Of a stretch of DNA of 64,000 nt, positions 20,098 through 34,070 are shown piece by piece. Origin of the DNA: Powellomyces hirtus (taxonomy: Eukaryota > Chytridiomycota > Chytridiomycetes > Spizellomycetales > Powellomycetaceae). Location: assembly GCA_025526995.1 (NCBI GenBank), contig JAHLKG010000004.1:806001-870000 (forward strand), in the 5' to 3' direction. Both the position numbers and the translations under genes were made by a program. The notes under the pieces were generated by a model that saw only the letters and a program-made list of their open reading frames with translations, was not told where the DNA came from and made no database searches. Each line of letters starts with the position of its first letter. The first letter of the stretch is position 1.

Positions 20098-23000
20098 CTA
20101 GTCGTCCAATTGCAGCCTGAGAAAAACGAAAGAAAGGGGCCGACTCTTTAGCTCTCAGGAAACACACAACAACATCACGGCGCACAGTAAAACTTACAGT
20201 GCTGCGACGCCCCTCATGATCCAGTGTTTTTCGACGCGATCGCTGGGGATCTTCACTGCGATTACGAAATTTGTAGAATGGCCAGTGGTGCTTAATACTC
20301 CACGCCGGGCACTGGTCTTGTAAACGGGGCACACATATGAAGGGGTAGTGCTGGGCTGATTGGATTTGCAGGGCTTGAACCACATCACTGGAAGCGGATC
20401 ATATAGAATCTTTGGGACAGATTCCGTGAGGACTCCTTTGGTCGAGTCCCACCGTGCGCCTTCCAAGAACAATCCTGAGACATAGACCCCGTCGACGGGT
20501 GAGGTCTCCACATCGGCAGGTGTCATGCGCAAGACCTCAAAGTCGAGGCCAAGCTCGTCAATCGGGATCGTGTATTTGCGAGCGTAGTTCTGGAGAGTGG
20601 CTGAAGGTTTCAAAGTGTCAGTGTTGATGCCTACCCAATTATCTGGATGGGATGAGAAAATTGTCTGCCAGTCGCTTACCAGTGATGAATGATTGTGTAA
20701 AGAAAAATCCACTCATCCAGAAAACCCGGGGACTTCCTTCCTCGAACCAACGTTGGAAGAAAGCGATCCTTGAGACGAGGTCGTTGACATAACCGGCCAG
20801 CGGCTTCAAGCTGGGGTAGCTCTTGGCGGCCCACATTGCAGGTAGCCGACCCGTCAGAATACTTTTGCACAGATCTTCCAGTTCCGCGCTCATCACAACC
20901 AATCCGCGAATCGCTTTCTGCACATTCACGAGGCTGACAAGCACCACCTGGATCAGCCGGTTGAAGCGAATCATCTCTTGAATCAGCACCGTGTTCATGC
21001 TTTCGTCGTAGCTGACCGGATACGTTTTGGCTACTTCTTCGATGTTGAATGTGGAGGGAATTCGTGCCAGGATGTCACTGGCAACTTCTACCAGGATTTC
21101 ATCACTAGTTTTTTGCCCGCCTCCACCGCCCACGCTTCTCTCCTGTGTGGCCAACACGCTCTCGAACAGACTACGCGTCTCCGCGAGCTGTCGCGCAATG
21201 TCACCGTTGTCGTGAATTCCAAAGATTTCTGGACTCTGATTGAGCGGTAACGACCGGATGTAGTCCAGGTAGGTTTCGAATTTCCCTTTTGGAGGTGCAA
21301 AGTACACACCAGATGGTGAGAACTTGTATGTGGCCTCTTCAACCATGGGTGGACAGTAGAAAGTGGTCAGGATATTCATCAGTGTCCGTCGATCCCAATC
21401 GTCCGTCACACGTCCTCCATAGTTGCACTCGCCGGTCAGGTATATGATTGCCTTGAAGGGCACCTCGGCATACTCATTGAGGAACATCTGCAGCTGTCGC
21501 ATACTGATGCGCAAATCCGATTCATTGAATTCGTAAGGAATGTTCCAGCCCAACGGTCCAAAGTTGCGTCGCTCTTGCACGACAGCATGGAAGGTGCACA
21601 ATCCAAACAACAGCTTTTCCCATTCGTTTGGCTTGTTGCAGGCGGTAAAGAACTTCTCATCGCTGACAAGGTCACCCAGATAGCTCTTGAGCAGGTTGGC
21701 CTTGAGACCCTTGGGAGGCTCGTTGGTCATCTTAACCCCTCCCTGAAGAATACTTGCTGGGAATTTCGGGCTGGGGTACGAGGTCAGCCACAGCCGGAAA
21801 TCTTTGTGCACTGAGACGGCTTCTGTGCTCATGTCGTCCACAATTTTCTCAAGCGCCGGTAGCCAACTGACGGCGAGATGGCAGTTTTGCAACACAACCC
21901 ATGTGCCCGCTTTCTGCGCCTCTTTGACCATCGACGCCGCAATCGGCCCTTGTCCTTGACCAAGGGATATCGACTGACACTTGCTTCCCGAATAACCCTT
22001 GTCTTCGGCAAACTTGAGCAATCTGTATTACGCGGTTAGGTTTAGGAGTTATTGAAGCTCGGACGTGGCCACGCCAACCTTACTTACTGTGCCATTGGGT
22101 CTACCCCTGGTGAAAGAATGAAAATAAGGGCCGACCGATGACTGGAATCTTCAAAACTGGCGCCAAGATCAAACGTTGGGGGTTCGATGAATTTTTGTCC
22201 CAATTTGACTTTCACAAATTCTTGAATGGCAGGGACAATGCGCTCGGGTCGCAAAGCCCGCACAACAAGCGTCTTTTCAAACTCGCTTAAAGCGCTCCAT
22301 CGACCAGGAAGCGGCGTTTCGTGAGGCTCGCTGCTCTCGATCCAGCTTCTCCATTCATCTGGGGAGAATTCCTCACGTAGACCAGCAAAAGCTGGCAGGT
22401 CCGACATCCGATACACTTCTGACCATGCCTTCTCCGACAACATTGATGGATCTGGATTTGAAATCGTAGGAGACCCCACGCTGATTCCTCCAGTAAGAAG
22501 ATGCTGGAATTGCCCCTCATCAAGCAGTCCCCCGTTTTTCATGATCACAGAACACAGGAGGAAGGAGAAAAGAAGTTTGTCTTTCTCGAACAGCGATCGA
22601 CATACGTTCAAGTACAGAGAATACGTGAAGTAAGACTCCAAGTTCTTCAGACGTCGCTTGAGCACGCTGGATTTGGTTGACTGTGCGATGCCGTTGACAA
22701 AGAGGTCAATGAACCATGTCAATGAATATTGGTACATCGGGTCGATGTTCGCCAAATCTGCGATGCAGAAGTAGAGCGCCGCTGAGTGATTCGCAATTGG
22801 GCGGTAAGAGTTTCGAGTCTCGTCAATCTTCCTTTCGGTTTCTTCTGCAATCTTCTGCTTATCGTTGAGTTCCTTCGAGATTGTTTTCGACGACGAGAGA
22901 ACCTCGATTGCGGTTTCATTCTCGAGAATGTTTCCTTCGGATGATGACAGAATTTCCAGGATCCGGTCTTCAATCTCCTTCAGTCGCTTCTTGTTCTCGG

Positions 23001-26000
23001 CTCCCTGTAGGATCAGCTGTGTCTTCTCCTCTTCCAATTCCGGGCGTTCTTTCGTCACAACAATACCCAGCAGCTGGTCCTCAAGACCCTCCGGTGTGAT
23101 CATGAAGTTGAGCAAAGACACCTTGACCGCCACCTCTGGTAGGTAGTGTGGATTGCGCAGCTTGGTTGTGATGTAGAGACGGAAGTTGTCAGACCATTCA
23201 ATGACGGCATCTCCTAAGCGAATGCATGTTGCGCCGCCAGATTTGAACGTCTGCTTTTGCAGAACGCTGTCCAGAACTGGGTCGAGCTCCTCTTTTACAT
23301 TCTCGAGCAGCACCGGTGCGCCGAACTGGATGGCATTCTCCAAGTTGCGCACGTAGTCCGCATCCGTCAATTTGATGATCTGGAGATTGTTTTCCTTTTC
23401 CATGTTCTTGACCCACTTGTTCGCTTGACCCTGTGGATCAATCATCAAAGGCCATCGCCTAGCATTCTTGACAATGATACCGTTATCGACTGAGAAGGCG
23501 TCTGATGGGAGACCAGCAATGTTCCATGCACGGATCTGGATTTGGTCACCCAAAACTTTGGCGAGGGAGAATGCGTCTGAGCATGGAATCTCCGCCTTCT
23601 TCAATGTCTGCACCCACTCCGAAATGCATTCCTGGCGATACAGCTTTGTGAATGCCCCGAGATAGGCAATCACTCCAGCGGAAATCAACACATCGCCTGT
23701 AAGATTGAACAGGACCATGTCGAGACTGGCAACGACTTCGGTCCAGCGCTGTTTCTCGCCCCCAAGTCCTCCTAGCAGTTTTTGCGCACGGTCCAGCTGC
23801 TCTTCGCAACTTTTGACTTCCTTCTCCAGACGCTCCTTCTTTTCGGACAATGCTTGAAGGTTGTCGTTTAGAGCTTGCAAGCGGTCCAAAACGGCCTTCA
23901 ACTGGGCACGCTTCTCGGCAAGACCAGCCATTGTCTCTGCCAGTTCCGCTTCTGCCTTTGCCAACGCCATCTGCTTTGGCGCAACTTCCTTGGCAACCCG
24001 GTCGTATGCTTCCATTGCAATAATCCAGCTACACAGTCCCTCCGCCGCTGACGATGCATTTCGTACTTTCTCGGGTTTGAATTCCGGATTCGGAATGTAT
24101 TTGGTGCGGATAGCCTTGATGACGTGAGCCTGGATATCGTCTTTATCAAACGCCTTAAGCCCATCCAGGAATTTAGGGTCTCCCAGTACTTTCAGCGACG
24201 TCTTCCAATAGTCGAAGATCATTTTTCCTGATCCCGATGGATCAGGGATTCTATCTGGCTTGATGTCCTTCATCACACAGATGGCTTCCATGACCAGCTT
24301 CACACCTTCCGGTGGATTTTTCATTGATTTGACGAGATCAATGTCGGACTTTTTCAGTGTGTCGAGAGCAGAGAGTGCCGAGTTGAGCAGAGGTAATGCC
24401 TGAGCGAGATCGTTCTCGCATTCTTTTTTGATCGTGGATGCTTGCTCTGCCTTCTCTGCCGCAACGGCTTCGTCGGCCGAGACAGTCTCCTTTGTGGCCT
24501 CCACTTCTACTGATTCTTTCTCGATCTTTCCTAGCATCTCTACTGTTTCCTCGGACGTTTTCTTCAGCTGCGGCGTCAGGTTGGTCAGGTCGACCTGCAT
24601 TCGGCTGATTTGCTCGGCGGCAAACTGAAGCTTGTCTAATCCTCCTACGTAGCGACGCTTCACAGACGACACTTCTTCACGGCGAGCAGTTAAGAGATCC
24701 TTGTACGCATGCAACAGTTCTAGATAACTCGTTGGGGTGACATAATTGTGCCTCGCGAGAGCCGAGAGGTATTTGTCGGAGAGAGCTGTAGAGCTCTGGT
24801 GGAAGTACTTGCACATCTCCACAACCGACGCACGAACCTTGTCCGTGAGCTCCACCTCGCTGAGGAACTGCCGTGCGACTGCCTGCAGTGCATCATCGGG
24901 CCAAGCCTGGAACCAATCGATTGTACAGCAATTGACGAGAGAGGAGAATTGTCGCAGCCGTGCTCGGAAGGCGTCACCAATTGGACTCATGCACAAGACT
25001 ATGTGCAGGTTGTTGCGGACGCGCTCGATAAAGTAGTTGTAGAGCGCCGCTGGTGATCCGTCCCCGGCTTTGCCTTGCTCCTGGGCGTCGGCGACAACCT
25101 TATCAATAATGTTCTGTCGCTCGTCATTGGCAAATAAATTCGGTACATCTCCCGAGTTCAACAGACTACTGATATCTTCGATAAAGGACTCTTCTTTGAT
25201 CTGCGTATCTGGGAAGAGGAACACGGTCTTCTTGTTCTCTGCGCCGGCGAGAACAAGGATTTTTTTCAGATCCTCGCGCCATTCCACCCTAGTGTAAGAC
25301 TTTGAGATCTCGATCTGGTAAATTTCGTACTGGCAGATGAATGTTGCGAGGCGGGACAGGCTCTGCCTTCCACTTCCACCAACGCCAACAACGAGGGCGT
25401 TTCCGCCAGGGAGTTTCAAAATGCGGCATATACGTGAGATGTGTTCGATTGCAAAACGGAACAGCACAAGATTGAGTTTTGCTTTTTTGACCTGATTATA
25501 CTCGGACAGCTGCGCCTGCACCGTTTCCGTGATCTTGACGAAATCGGTCAACTCAGCGTAGTCCGGTTCGACGTTGACAACCCGCTTGCTCAAGAAATCA
25601 CCGAACATCAGGCCTCGCATGTCATCTTCCATCAGCATTTTTTTTCCGTTCTCCTCCACGCCGCTTGCGAGGTGCGCAAACACCTCGTCAGGTTCACGCT
25701 GGAACTTATCTTTCACCGTGTCAAGCACAAAGCTGAATAGATTGTACCGGTCGTCGTCGGTCACCAAGCGGTCGTAGTATACGCGATACACCTCATGTGC
25801 CCACAGACGAATCACGACATCCGAAGACTGGAAGATGTTGGGGCGCGATAGTACTATGCCTTGTATTACGCGAGCAAAATCCCGGAGGTTGAAGGTGTAA
25901 TGAGTTTTCGCAGGCGTCGGGAGCAGGTTCTCGACCACCCACTGGAAGATACTCGTTGTTGCCTCTACGACGTCCGCGGCAATCCCCCGAATTTCCTCTG

Positions 26001-29000
26001 TGAAATCCATGCGTCCAAAATGCCAGTCCAGAATGGAGTTGAAAATCCTCGCCATGGTATGACTGTCAAATGAATTGATGACAATCTGATTGAAATGACG
26101 CTGGAATCGCGGGGTAATGACGTTCCGCCCGCCTCCCGGTGGCCCCATGGCCGCCAGCAGTTGCATATCGATAAGTTCAATCTTGGACGTGTCTTTCTTG
26201 TCGTACCAGTTCCCGTGGTCCAGCCACTGGCGGAAGAGCTCGACAGGAGGTTGAGCACCATATTGTTCTTTTGCAGGCATGTTGAGATCGTCGATGAAGA
26301 CCAAAACCTTCTTGCCTACCGCTGGACCAAATACCCCTTTTCGACGCTTGTCAAGTTTGGCCATCACGAGATCCTGTGTCTGCGCGGCACTAGTCCGTGC
26401 TGAGAAGTTGATGAACATGGGTATGTACTTCTCTTTAGCGACACCTGTAAGCAGCTTGTTGCAGATGTATTTTGACTTCCCGGTTCCCGTGGGTCCGACC
26501 AGGAGAAAGCCAATGTTATGAGTGATCATCAAATCCATCAGGTAGCTGTAGCGTGCCGTGTCCTTTGTCGGGATGATGATGTCATTGAACTCGGCAGTTG
26601 CCGGGATAGGAACTTTCTCGATGGTACTCAGCCAAGGTATCCAGCGGTCGGCTTCACCTGGTTGGAACATGTAGTCGTAAAGGGTTGCATCGGATGGCAG
26701 TTCCAGGCGAAGCGGTTCCTGCAGTCCTTCTGTAATTTTCTTGACGCAGGCATCGAACTTCATCTGGCTTGGAGAGTCCACGCTTCCGCCGAGCGTCCAT
26801 ACTAGCGAGAATATGAATTGACTCTCGAGCCGCTGCTGAAGAAGCGGGTCCACGCTGTTGGTCGCAATATCTTTGTCGCGAATCTCATCAAACATACTGT
26901 CCAAAAGTCTGATAAGTGAGTTGACCAGCCCAATATCCGTGGTGGGCGAGAGCTCCTTGCATTCACGGCGCACGCATTGCAGCGACAAGGGCACGAAGGA
27001 TACGAATAAATTCAGAAGACATTGTCGATGTTCGTCGGACAAATACGAGAGACCTTCAAGCCAAGATATGAGCAACGGTTTCCACCCGAGGCGTTCGGGC
27101 TCCAGGTAAACCATTCCACAACGACTAACAGTTGCAGGCTGTAAATTTCTCCTGTTTAGATACAAGCTCGATGGTAATGGGAGCGTGAGAGCCGCATCTT
27201 CTCCTCATGACTTACCGACGCAACAGCCAGATCCATCACCTCGAAAACTAAGCTCATCGTGTTCGACAGCTGAATGATCTCACCGCTCATCAAGCAGAGT
27301 TTCTTATTGTCATCTAGTACTGTATTCATGTTTTCGACCCAGATGGCGTCAACCGGTCCATCGAAAATTACCCATTTCCGATCAGGACTTGTGCTGTTTG
27401 CGAAGTTCCTGAAGGTAGTGGCCAGCACACCATCAGTCCATTCGTGCGACACGGGGTCAAATTGACCGTACAAGTGGCCCATGGAAATGGCCTTCGGGTT
27501 GATAACGCGGTACTGGACTTTGAGCCATTCCGCATCCGGGATGCCCTGGCCTTGTTGGCTTCCAAGCTCGGTCATAGCTTCGGCAAGAACCCGGTACGAG
27601 CACGTTTTCCCTGCAAACGGCTCGCCGACAATCATGAAACCGTGCCGCACGAGCATCATTTCGTAGAGCTGAATAATCTTCTCAAGGAACGCCGGGACAA
27701 CCTGCAACTGCAGCTTCTTGCACGCAACCTGTATTGCAGCTTCAAGCACCGCATAGTCTGGTTTCGGCAATCGTACGCCAGGGAACAAATCTGTGGCAAT
27801 TCCCTTGAAGAGCGCAATGTCCTGAGATAAGAATTTGGGCAGGTTGACGTCAATGATTGATCGGAGAACCAAAATGTTCTCGTCCTCGTCCGGGTACTTC
27901 AGCTTCAGATTCCCTGCAGCGGTCAGCACACTCTTGACGGCTCTCATTCCGTAGTCGTAGTGGTCCTGACTAGACAATTGCTCGGAACACAACCGATACG
28001 TAGCGGCGATTTTGCGGGCAAGATTGCGGGCTTCAATGAATCCACACGAATACAGCGTGATTTCCCCAATGAGCGTGTAATCCGGCACCATCATAGCAAC
28101 AGTTCGGAAAAGCGCTTTCAAATTGTCAGGCAGTTCGGATCGACCGGCGTATCCGGGGTTCATGGTGATGAACACAGCGCATGTCGGCTTCAGAGACAAT
28201 CGCGTCCCTTCGAACATAAACTCGGTCATTCCAGCGCCGATTGCGCGTTGAATCGTCAGAATCTGCTGCGCGACAACGGAGAGCACTTCAAGGTCGATAC
28301 GATTGAACTCATCGAAACAAGCCCACGCACCCGCGGATGCGAGACCTTTAAAGAATTTGCCCATAGCTAGGTAATCAAGCCCATCAGAACAGTTGAAGAC
28401 CACGCACTGTTTTGCCAACGCTTTAGCCAGATCCTTCGTGGTCTCCGTCTTTCCTGTGCCGGCGGGGCCCTCAGGCGCACCTCCCAAATTGAGATGCAGA
28501 GCTCCAAATAATGTGCGATAACATCTATCTGTCAACGGCGTAATGACGAGTCGTGGGGAATTTCCGAGGTACTCGTATCCATACTGTTTCTGCGCATTGA
28601 TCATTCGCACCATGACATTGTCGTCCTCCCAATAGTACCGCAACTGCGCAAGCCATGAGAAATCATTGACATCCCGCAGCTTCTCTGCTGCAAGCTGGGC
28701 TGCTACATCGCGAGCGTGCACATCAATTACGACGAGAGCACCGAGAGTGGCTCGGGCCATTTTGCTCAGCGGCCCGCGCACCAACCTGATCACCTCGTTC
28801 AAGTCGGCGTTCAATTGTGCGAGATATTTCTCCAGACCACCATCCCCTTCGCGAATGGCGCTTTCCACACCCAGTGTCCAGTAGATCTGGCTGACGCACA
28901 AAACCACCTGTCCAGGCCAGTCCAGTACCCACTGCTCTCGCGGCCGTCGCTGGTAGTCATAGTATGCTTCTTCAACCTGATAACGAACGCTCTGCAGCAT

Positions 29001-32000
29001 GGCTTTCTCCACCTTCATCGAATAGTTCACGTAAGCTTCATTGGGCAATTTGCGTTGACATCATCTTTGCACTTACATTACTCAACCATTTCTCAACACT
29101 TCCCTTGGCGTCAGCAGTTGAGACCTTCTCCGTCAACTCCAAGCGCTCTTTTTCGCTCGAGAATAATGCTAAAATATCCAGCTTGCTGTCGAACTCCAGA
29201 TTCGAGACTCCTTCGAAGCACTTTTTGAGATGCGGCTGGACACGAGTTGGATCCTTGGTCTCACTGAGAATCTCAAGCATTTCGTCGTTGGAAAGGAAGA
29301 AGAAACGGGGGAAAAACAATCGTTTGATCTCAAGGTACGAATTGAGGCCCTTGAGAATGGCTTCAAGCATGACATTATTCCGCTGCAAGTCTTCCAGAAT
29401 TTGGGGGATGTCGGTTGCTTTGAGAATGTGGCGGTCTTCGTTCACCGTCGCCATCATCTTCCTCCAATTCTGATCGACTGCTTTGAACTTTCGTCCCTCC
29501 TCTGGCATTTGATTCATGATATCTTCACTGCTGAAGATGGGTTCTAAATAAAGCCAGGTAGCTTGAACCTTGAGCCACTCATCGATGATCTCCTGAGTGT
29601 GCAACAACCGACGTTCCCAGTCTTTGATTTGCTGCTCAAATGGCTTAATATATGGAGATCCACGCATGGACTGCGTTTTTACGATCTGGTCGTCGAGCAG
29701 CTGCTGCGCGTCGTCAACTCCAGCAAGAATGTATGTGCCAGACTCACGATACGGGAGCAGATTGAAGAGCAGGGGCTCCCATTCTGTGAACATTTTAGTC
29801 ATGTTCTTCTCGAGCGTGTACTCCTTGGACGCGGCATCTGGAAGCGAGAAGAGAAAGACCGCGCGTTTGCATAAGACACTGTGCTCAAGGCAGCGGTGAT
29901 ATATGGCCACGGAGACTTACCGCTGACTTCTTGAAAAGGCTCCAAGAAAGCCTCCAGGTTTAGCTTCAGCATTTTTCTTAAACTCGTAGTTCCATCAGGT
30001 TTGATCTCAAATCCAGCAACCTGCGACATTTTGGCCCAATGGCGATCGCGCATTCCCGGATTGCACAGGACGTGGATGATAGGCAAATTGACCATGAACT
30101 CGTCAATTTTCTCACGAACTTGCTTAGCGATATTCTGAGGCGCAGCGTCCTGTACAAGTCCCCCAAGTAGTCGGTAAATCTCCCGCTTAAGCCCATCAAC
30201 TTCCTGCTCGATTTGCTCGGCATCCAGCTCCAGGAGGTTACCGTCCATCCACCGCTTGTACGACTTCTGGAAATTGACTGCGGTGGTGTACAACGACTGG
30301 TATGGCTCAAGCGCTTGCATGATCTTCTTCCGTTGTGGATACACTGTTACGGACCAGCCAAACAGCTGCTCCTCCTTGTTGAATGTGGCAATGGTGTCGG
30401 CTGCGGATTGCAGCTGTTTCGCCAGAGTCTGCACCTTCTTGACATAGAATGGCATCTCGTCCAGGTCACCAACTTCCTTAAGCTCTTCCACCTGTTTCTG
30501 AAATTCGTCGAGCTCGCCTTCGAACTTTGTTCGGCGTTCCCGCAGATTGGCCTGGTTCTTTTCCCGTGCCGCTCCGATGATCTGATTGTGTGCCTCAAGA
30601 ATTGGGACGATCCGCTGGGGCCACGTAAATGTGGTGTTGTTCAACTTGATGTGCTCCTCGTCAAGCGCAGAGAAGTTCATGATGTACACCAGTCGGCGAC
30701 GAGCTTCCTCAAGTTGTGACAGAAGTTCCGGCAAGTGGACGTCATGCACGGTTTCCATGTATTCCATTTGCTCTGCCATTTCCTTGAAGTTCTCGGGGAC
30801 CCGCAGTGCACGTTCTGCAATTTCCTGATACCGAGCACATATCCTACACAGAAGGAAGATGCCATTAGTATGCATATCAAGAGATCCTGAGCATGCAATT
30901 GATTTACATACTGTCGCTGGTGTTCCGCATTCTGCTCCATAATTTTCCTTAGGAATCTGTTGGAAATGGCAATGACCTGTGAAGCGAGAGATTTGTGCAG
31001 CTCATCGCAATTCAGTTCCACCATAGGAAGTTCTACTTTTCGTGGATTGGCGAGAATCGATGATGCGAGAGCCCGGTACTTTTCAATCTCCTACGTAACG
31101 CATCCGGGACATTAGATTTTTGTGGCTGGAGAGTCGGTCATCGAGAAATCATTACCACAGCGTACTCCTCAAAGGTGTGCTCCTCCGATATGAACTGGTC
31201 GACCTCTACATCCACTTCGTGCGTGTAGATGTGCTTATACACATGATACTTCGTGACAAGCTGCTCCACAACTTCGAAGCACTCGGTTGCGTATTTCCCG
31301 ATTTCTGCAACAGCGGCTTGTACTACTCCGTCTTCCAACGTAATTTTGATCTCATCGGAACCATCGACTGCCAGCAGTCTTAGGATGTCCGGTCCACTCG
31401 TTGCCGGATTAGATAGAATGAGGTCTCCCCCAGTTCCAAATACAATTTTGGACATTTTAGGCATAGACTCCACCGTTTTCACGACATAAGTCAGAGCCTC
31501 GATCACCGCCTCGGTAATATCTGGCAGCGGCGGGTCGAATTCGATCGTGTAATCAGCATTTAGCCATAGCCGCACCAAGAATCGCGGTGCATGCATCTTG
31601 CTTTCGGAGTAGCTCGCGCTTGGGTCCTGATGTATTGGGTACTTGAACAAGGACATGTATTCCTCCAGTGACTGCGCGATGATGGAGTGAACCTGCTTAT
31701 ACGCCATGGTTTCAGCGGCCCGGAAAAAAGCCTCTGGAGGTCGGGCCGGAATTGCTCGCTTTCGATCATTTCGGAGATAATGCTCCGTAAAGTCGCGCAG
31801 AATCGTCATGTACCATCTATTGTTCAAGACGACTAGGAGTAAATAGTCTGAAATCCAATCCTCTTTGCTCCGTGACCATTGCTGATTTTTACCAACATAC
31901 CCATTCAGCAGCCTTTCCCTGCATTTCTCTGCATCAACCAGAACCAAGCTTCGAAAGCCAGAGATTCGGAAGGCCTCGTTCTGTCCGCGGATTTCCTCCA

Positions 32001-33533
32001 AATCCACGAAGCGAAGTGTATCATACTCAAGCCACAGTGCCAGCATTTTCACCATGAGGAAACTCGTGATGTGCAGCGTTTTCTCCAACTTGGCTTTGTT
32101 TTCCAGAAATGATTCCCTCCAAGGCGAAGGGAACGGGCATTTGTCCTGGGGAAATGGTGGGCCACTTCGCGATGTACTGATTGCCAATAATCGACAAAGG
32201 TTTTGAGTGTCGATGTGTATCAGCAGGAAATGGGTAATGCATACCACGGTAGCTATCTATACCTATCGCTTTCACCGGACTCAGCGCTCTTCCTCAATAT
32301 ATACTCCACTATTGGGGGGATGGACGTCAGTCATCTAGGAAAAGTTCTAGAGACCATGTAAAATCTACGGCAAATACCTGCTGATTGTTTCCCACTTTCG
32401 CTGTACTCTTTTCTGACGTCCTCGAGAAGATCCGCAGTCATGTCCGGAAAGTTTTCGATGAGGAATGCGGGGATACTGTCCATAATGTTTACCACCCAGT
32501 CGCGACTGAGATCACTATCAGCGTGAGACCGAATGGTTTGATCGAAGTACTTGTAGAATGCCTATCTTCGTGTTACTATATGCACATCGAGCCGCCTATC
32601 CATGAGCCCATACCTCAATCATCTCGTTATCATTCACTTTGGACAATTTCCCGGAGGTGGTGGGCAAAAAATTTGCGCGTTGTGCTATTGTCTCATCAGG
32701 GGTGTACTCCGCACCCATGTTACTTATGATTCGGAGAGATGTTTCGTCCGGCGTCTCTAAAGCGGGAGATATTAGGGTCAGGTCAGCACATCCAGGGCAG
32801 CTTGCATTGGAAACTCCGAGAAGTACTCACCAGCTCCGGAATGCAGGGTTCTAGCGTTTTGCTGATCACTGTGCAGAGAACCGTTGGCTTTGGTACCGTT
32901 ATGAGAATTCCTCATCATCACTCACATCAAAAAGTCGACTAATCGGGTTCGAAAGTTTTTTCCGCTTCCTGGATCAGCATTATGACCATCAATCCCTAGA
33001 GCAGCTTCTTTTGGTGGAGCTTCTGGAGCATCAAGCCAAGCTTCGCGTCTATCTATCTTGGTCTCATGAAAGCCTCCCACATCTACAACTCCTCGCGCAT
33101 TTAAGTATCCCATTCTAGCTTGTTCGAGACGCATGGCTGGATCCTCCACTACCATGTGATGATGAAGAGAGTGACCGACAGGTCGCCGTGATAATGGTGG
33201 ACGGACTTTGATACGAGTTGCTAGGGTTTGTGGAAGGGAAAGTGGGGTCGTGTATTCCCGAGAATCTCTCGAAGTTGCTATCAGCTCTACATGTTCATCG
33301 ATCGTCAGGTGATTGGATACGAAAGCAAAGTATAGACAGGATAGCGAACCTCTCAATGTGAGTGCTTTCTTTCTTACAGTGGCCACGGTCCTCTGCCGCT
33401 GCTCCTCGTCGGTGTCGCTTACATGCCAATCGTCGCCCTTGCTATGATGTTCATGCTCATTGCCTGTCGTTGCTACGTGCGGCAGAAAGTCTGCGGCCAA
33501 GCGAGACGAGTCTGCCGGCGCAGTTGTAGCCAT
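20098..33533 (-). CDS. Axonemal dynein heavy chain, single-headed inner-arm type (DNAH3/7/12 group)
   Basis: Motor subunit of the flagellar inner dynein arm. Fourteen exons assemble in phase to 4171 aa (human DNAH7 about 4024): 33533-32926, 32868-32831, 32756-32614, 32561-32378, 32308-32263, 32176-31156, 31090-30912, 30843-29921, 29837-29077, 29012-27216, 27138-22088, 22022-20680, 20600-20198, 20116-20098. P-loops: AAA1 GPAGTGKTE (about 1483) with [12 protein letters not shown]2 GEPFAGKT (about 1764); AAA3 GPTGTGKSK (about 2115); AAA4 GVGGSGRQS (about 2485). A coiled-coil stalk with microtubule-binding tip follows, then AAA5/6. The C-terminus [21 protein letters not shown] and final LLQLDD, built by the 19-nt last exon, is diagnostic of axonemal chains. 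Start is the ACCATGG at 33533. Exons 1-5 and the GTATAG donor at 32262 are the least certain. Shares a 537 bp promoter interval with the DOCK gene. Confidence 0.93.
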
Positions 33534-34070
33534 GGTTGTTATTGGCTTTTGATTCCAAATTGCTTTGCTGGGGTCTCCAAGGAAGGCCATACCAAATGTT
33601 ACAGCTACATTGTCTGAAAATGACAGGACGGAATTGCCAAACCCCGCTTTTACGTCAGCGGCACTCTCCACCACGTGGATATCACCTGTTACCGGCAGTC
33701 GGGCATTGCACGGATCTGTGTCCTGTGTGACATGACAAGAATGCCGGGTGGAACGAACGGCCGGTATGAGGGATGCTGAAGTGATGCTGCTATGTACAGT
33801 GATACAGTATGAGCTGAGAGGGTGAACTGCCCATTCCTGCTAATGACTTCAATTGCGGAAGGTTCGATCGAAGGTGCCAAAGCGTAAGGCGTCAGCAAGT
33901 GGTAAACGAGTCAGTGAGAACCCTCCGCCAGTCCATGTTCTCACGAATGCAGCGACTCAATCATACACCGATAGCCAACCACATCCAAGCTTTACCTGCC
34001 CTCAACACTCGTTAAATTCGACTCTTGCGCCCCTCTTATTCCGCCGAACCGCCACACTACCGGCAACATT
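33534..34070. promoter_or_regulatory. Shared divergent promoter of dynein and DOCK genes
   Basis: 537 bp between divergent start codons. The dynein frame continues open to 33674 on the minus strand without a better start. No specific factor site claimed. Confidence 0.5.

Noticed and set aside
33534..33674. Upstream extension of the dynein frame
   Set aside because: Open frame but no better start; ACCATGG at 33533 is a strong start context and dynein N-termini are variable.
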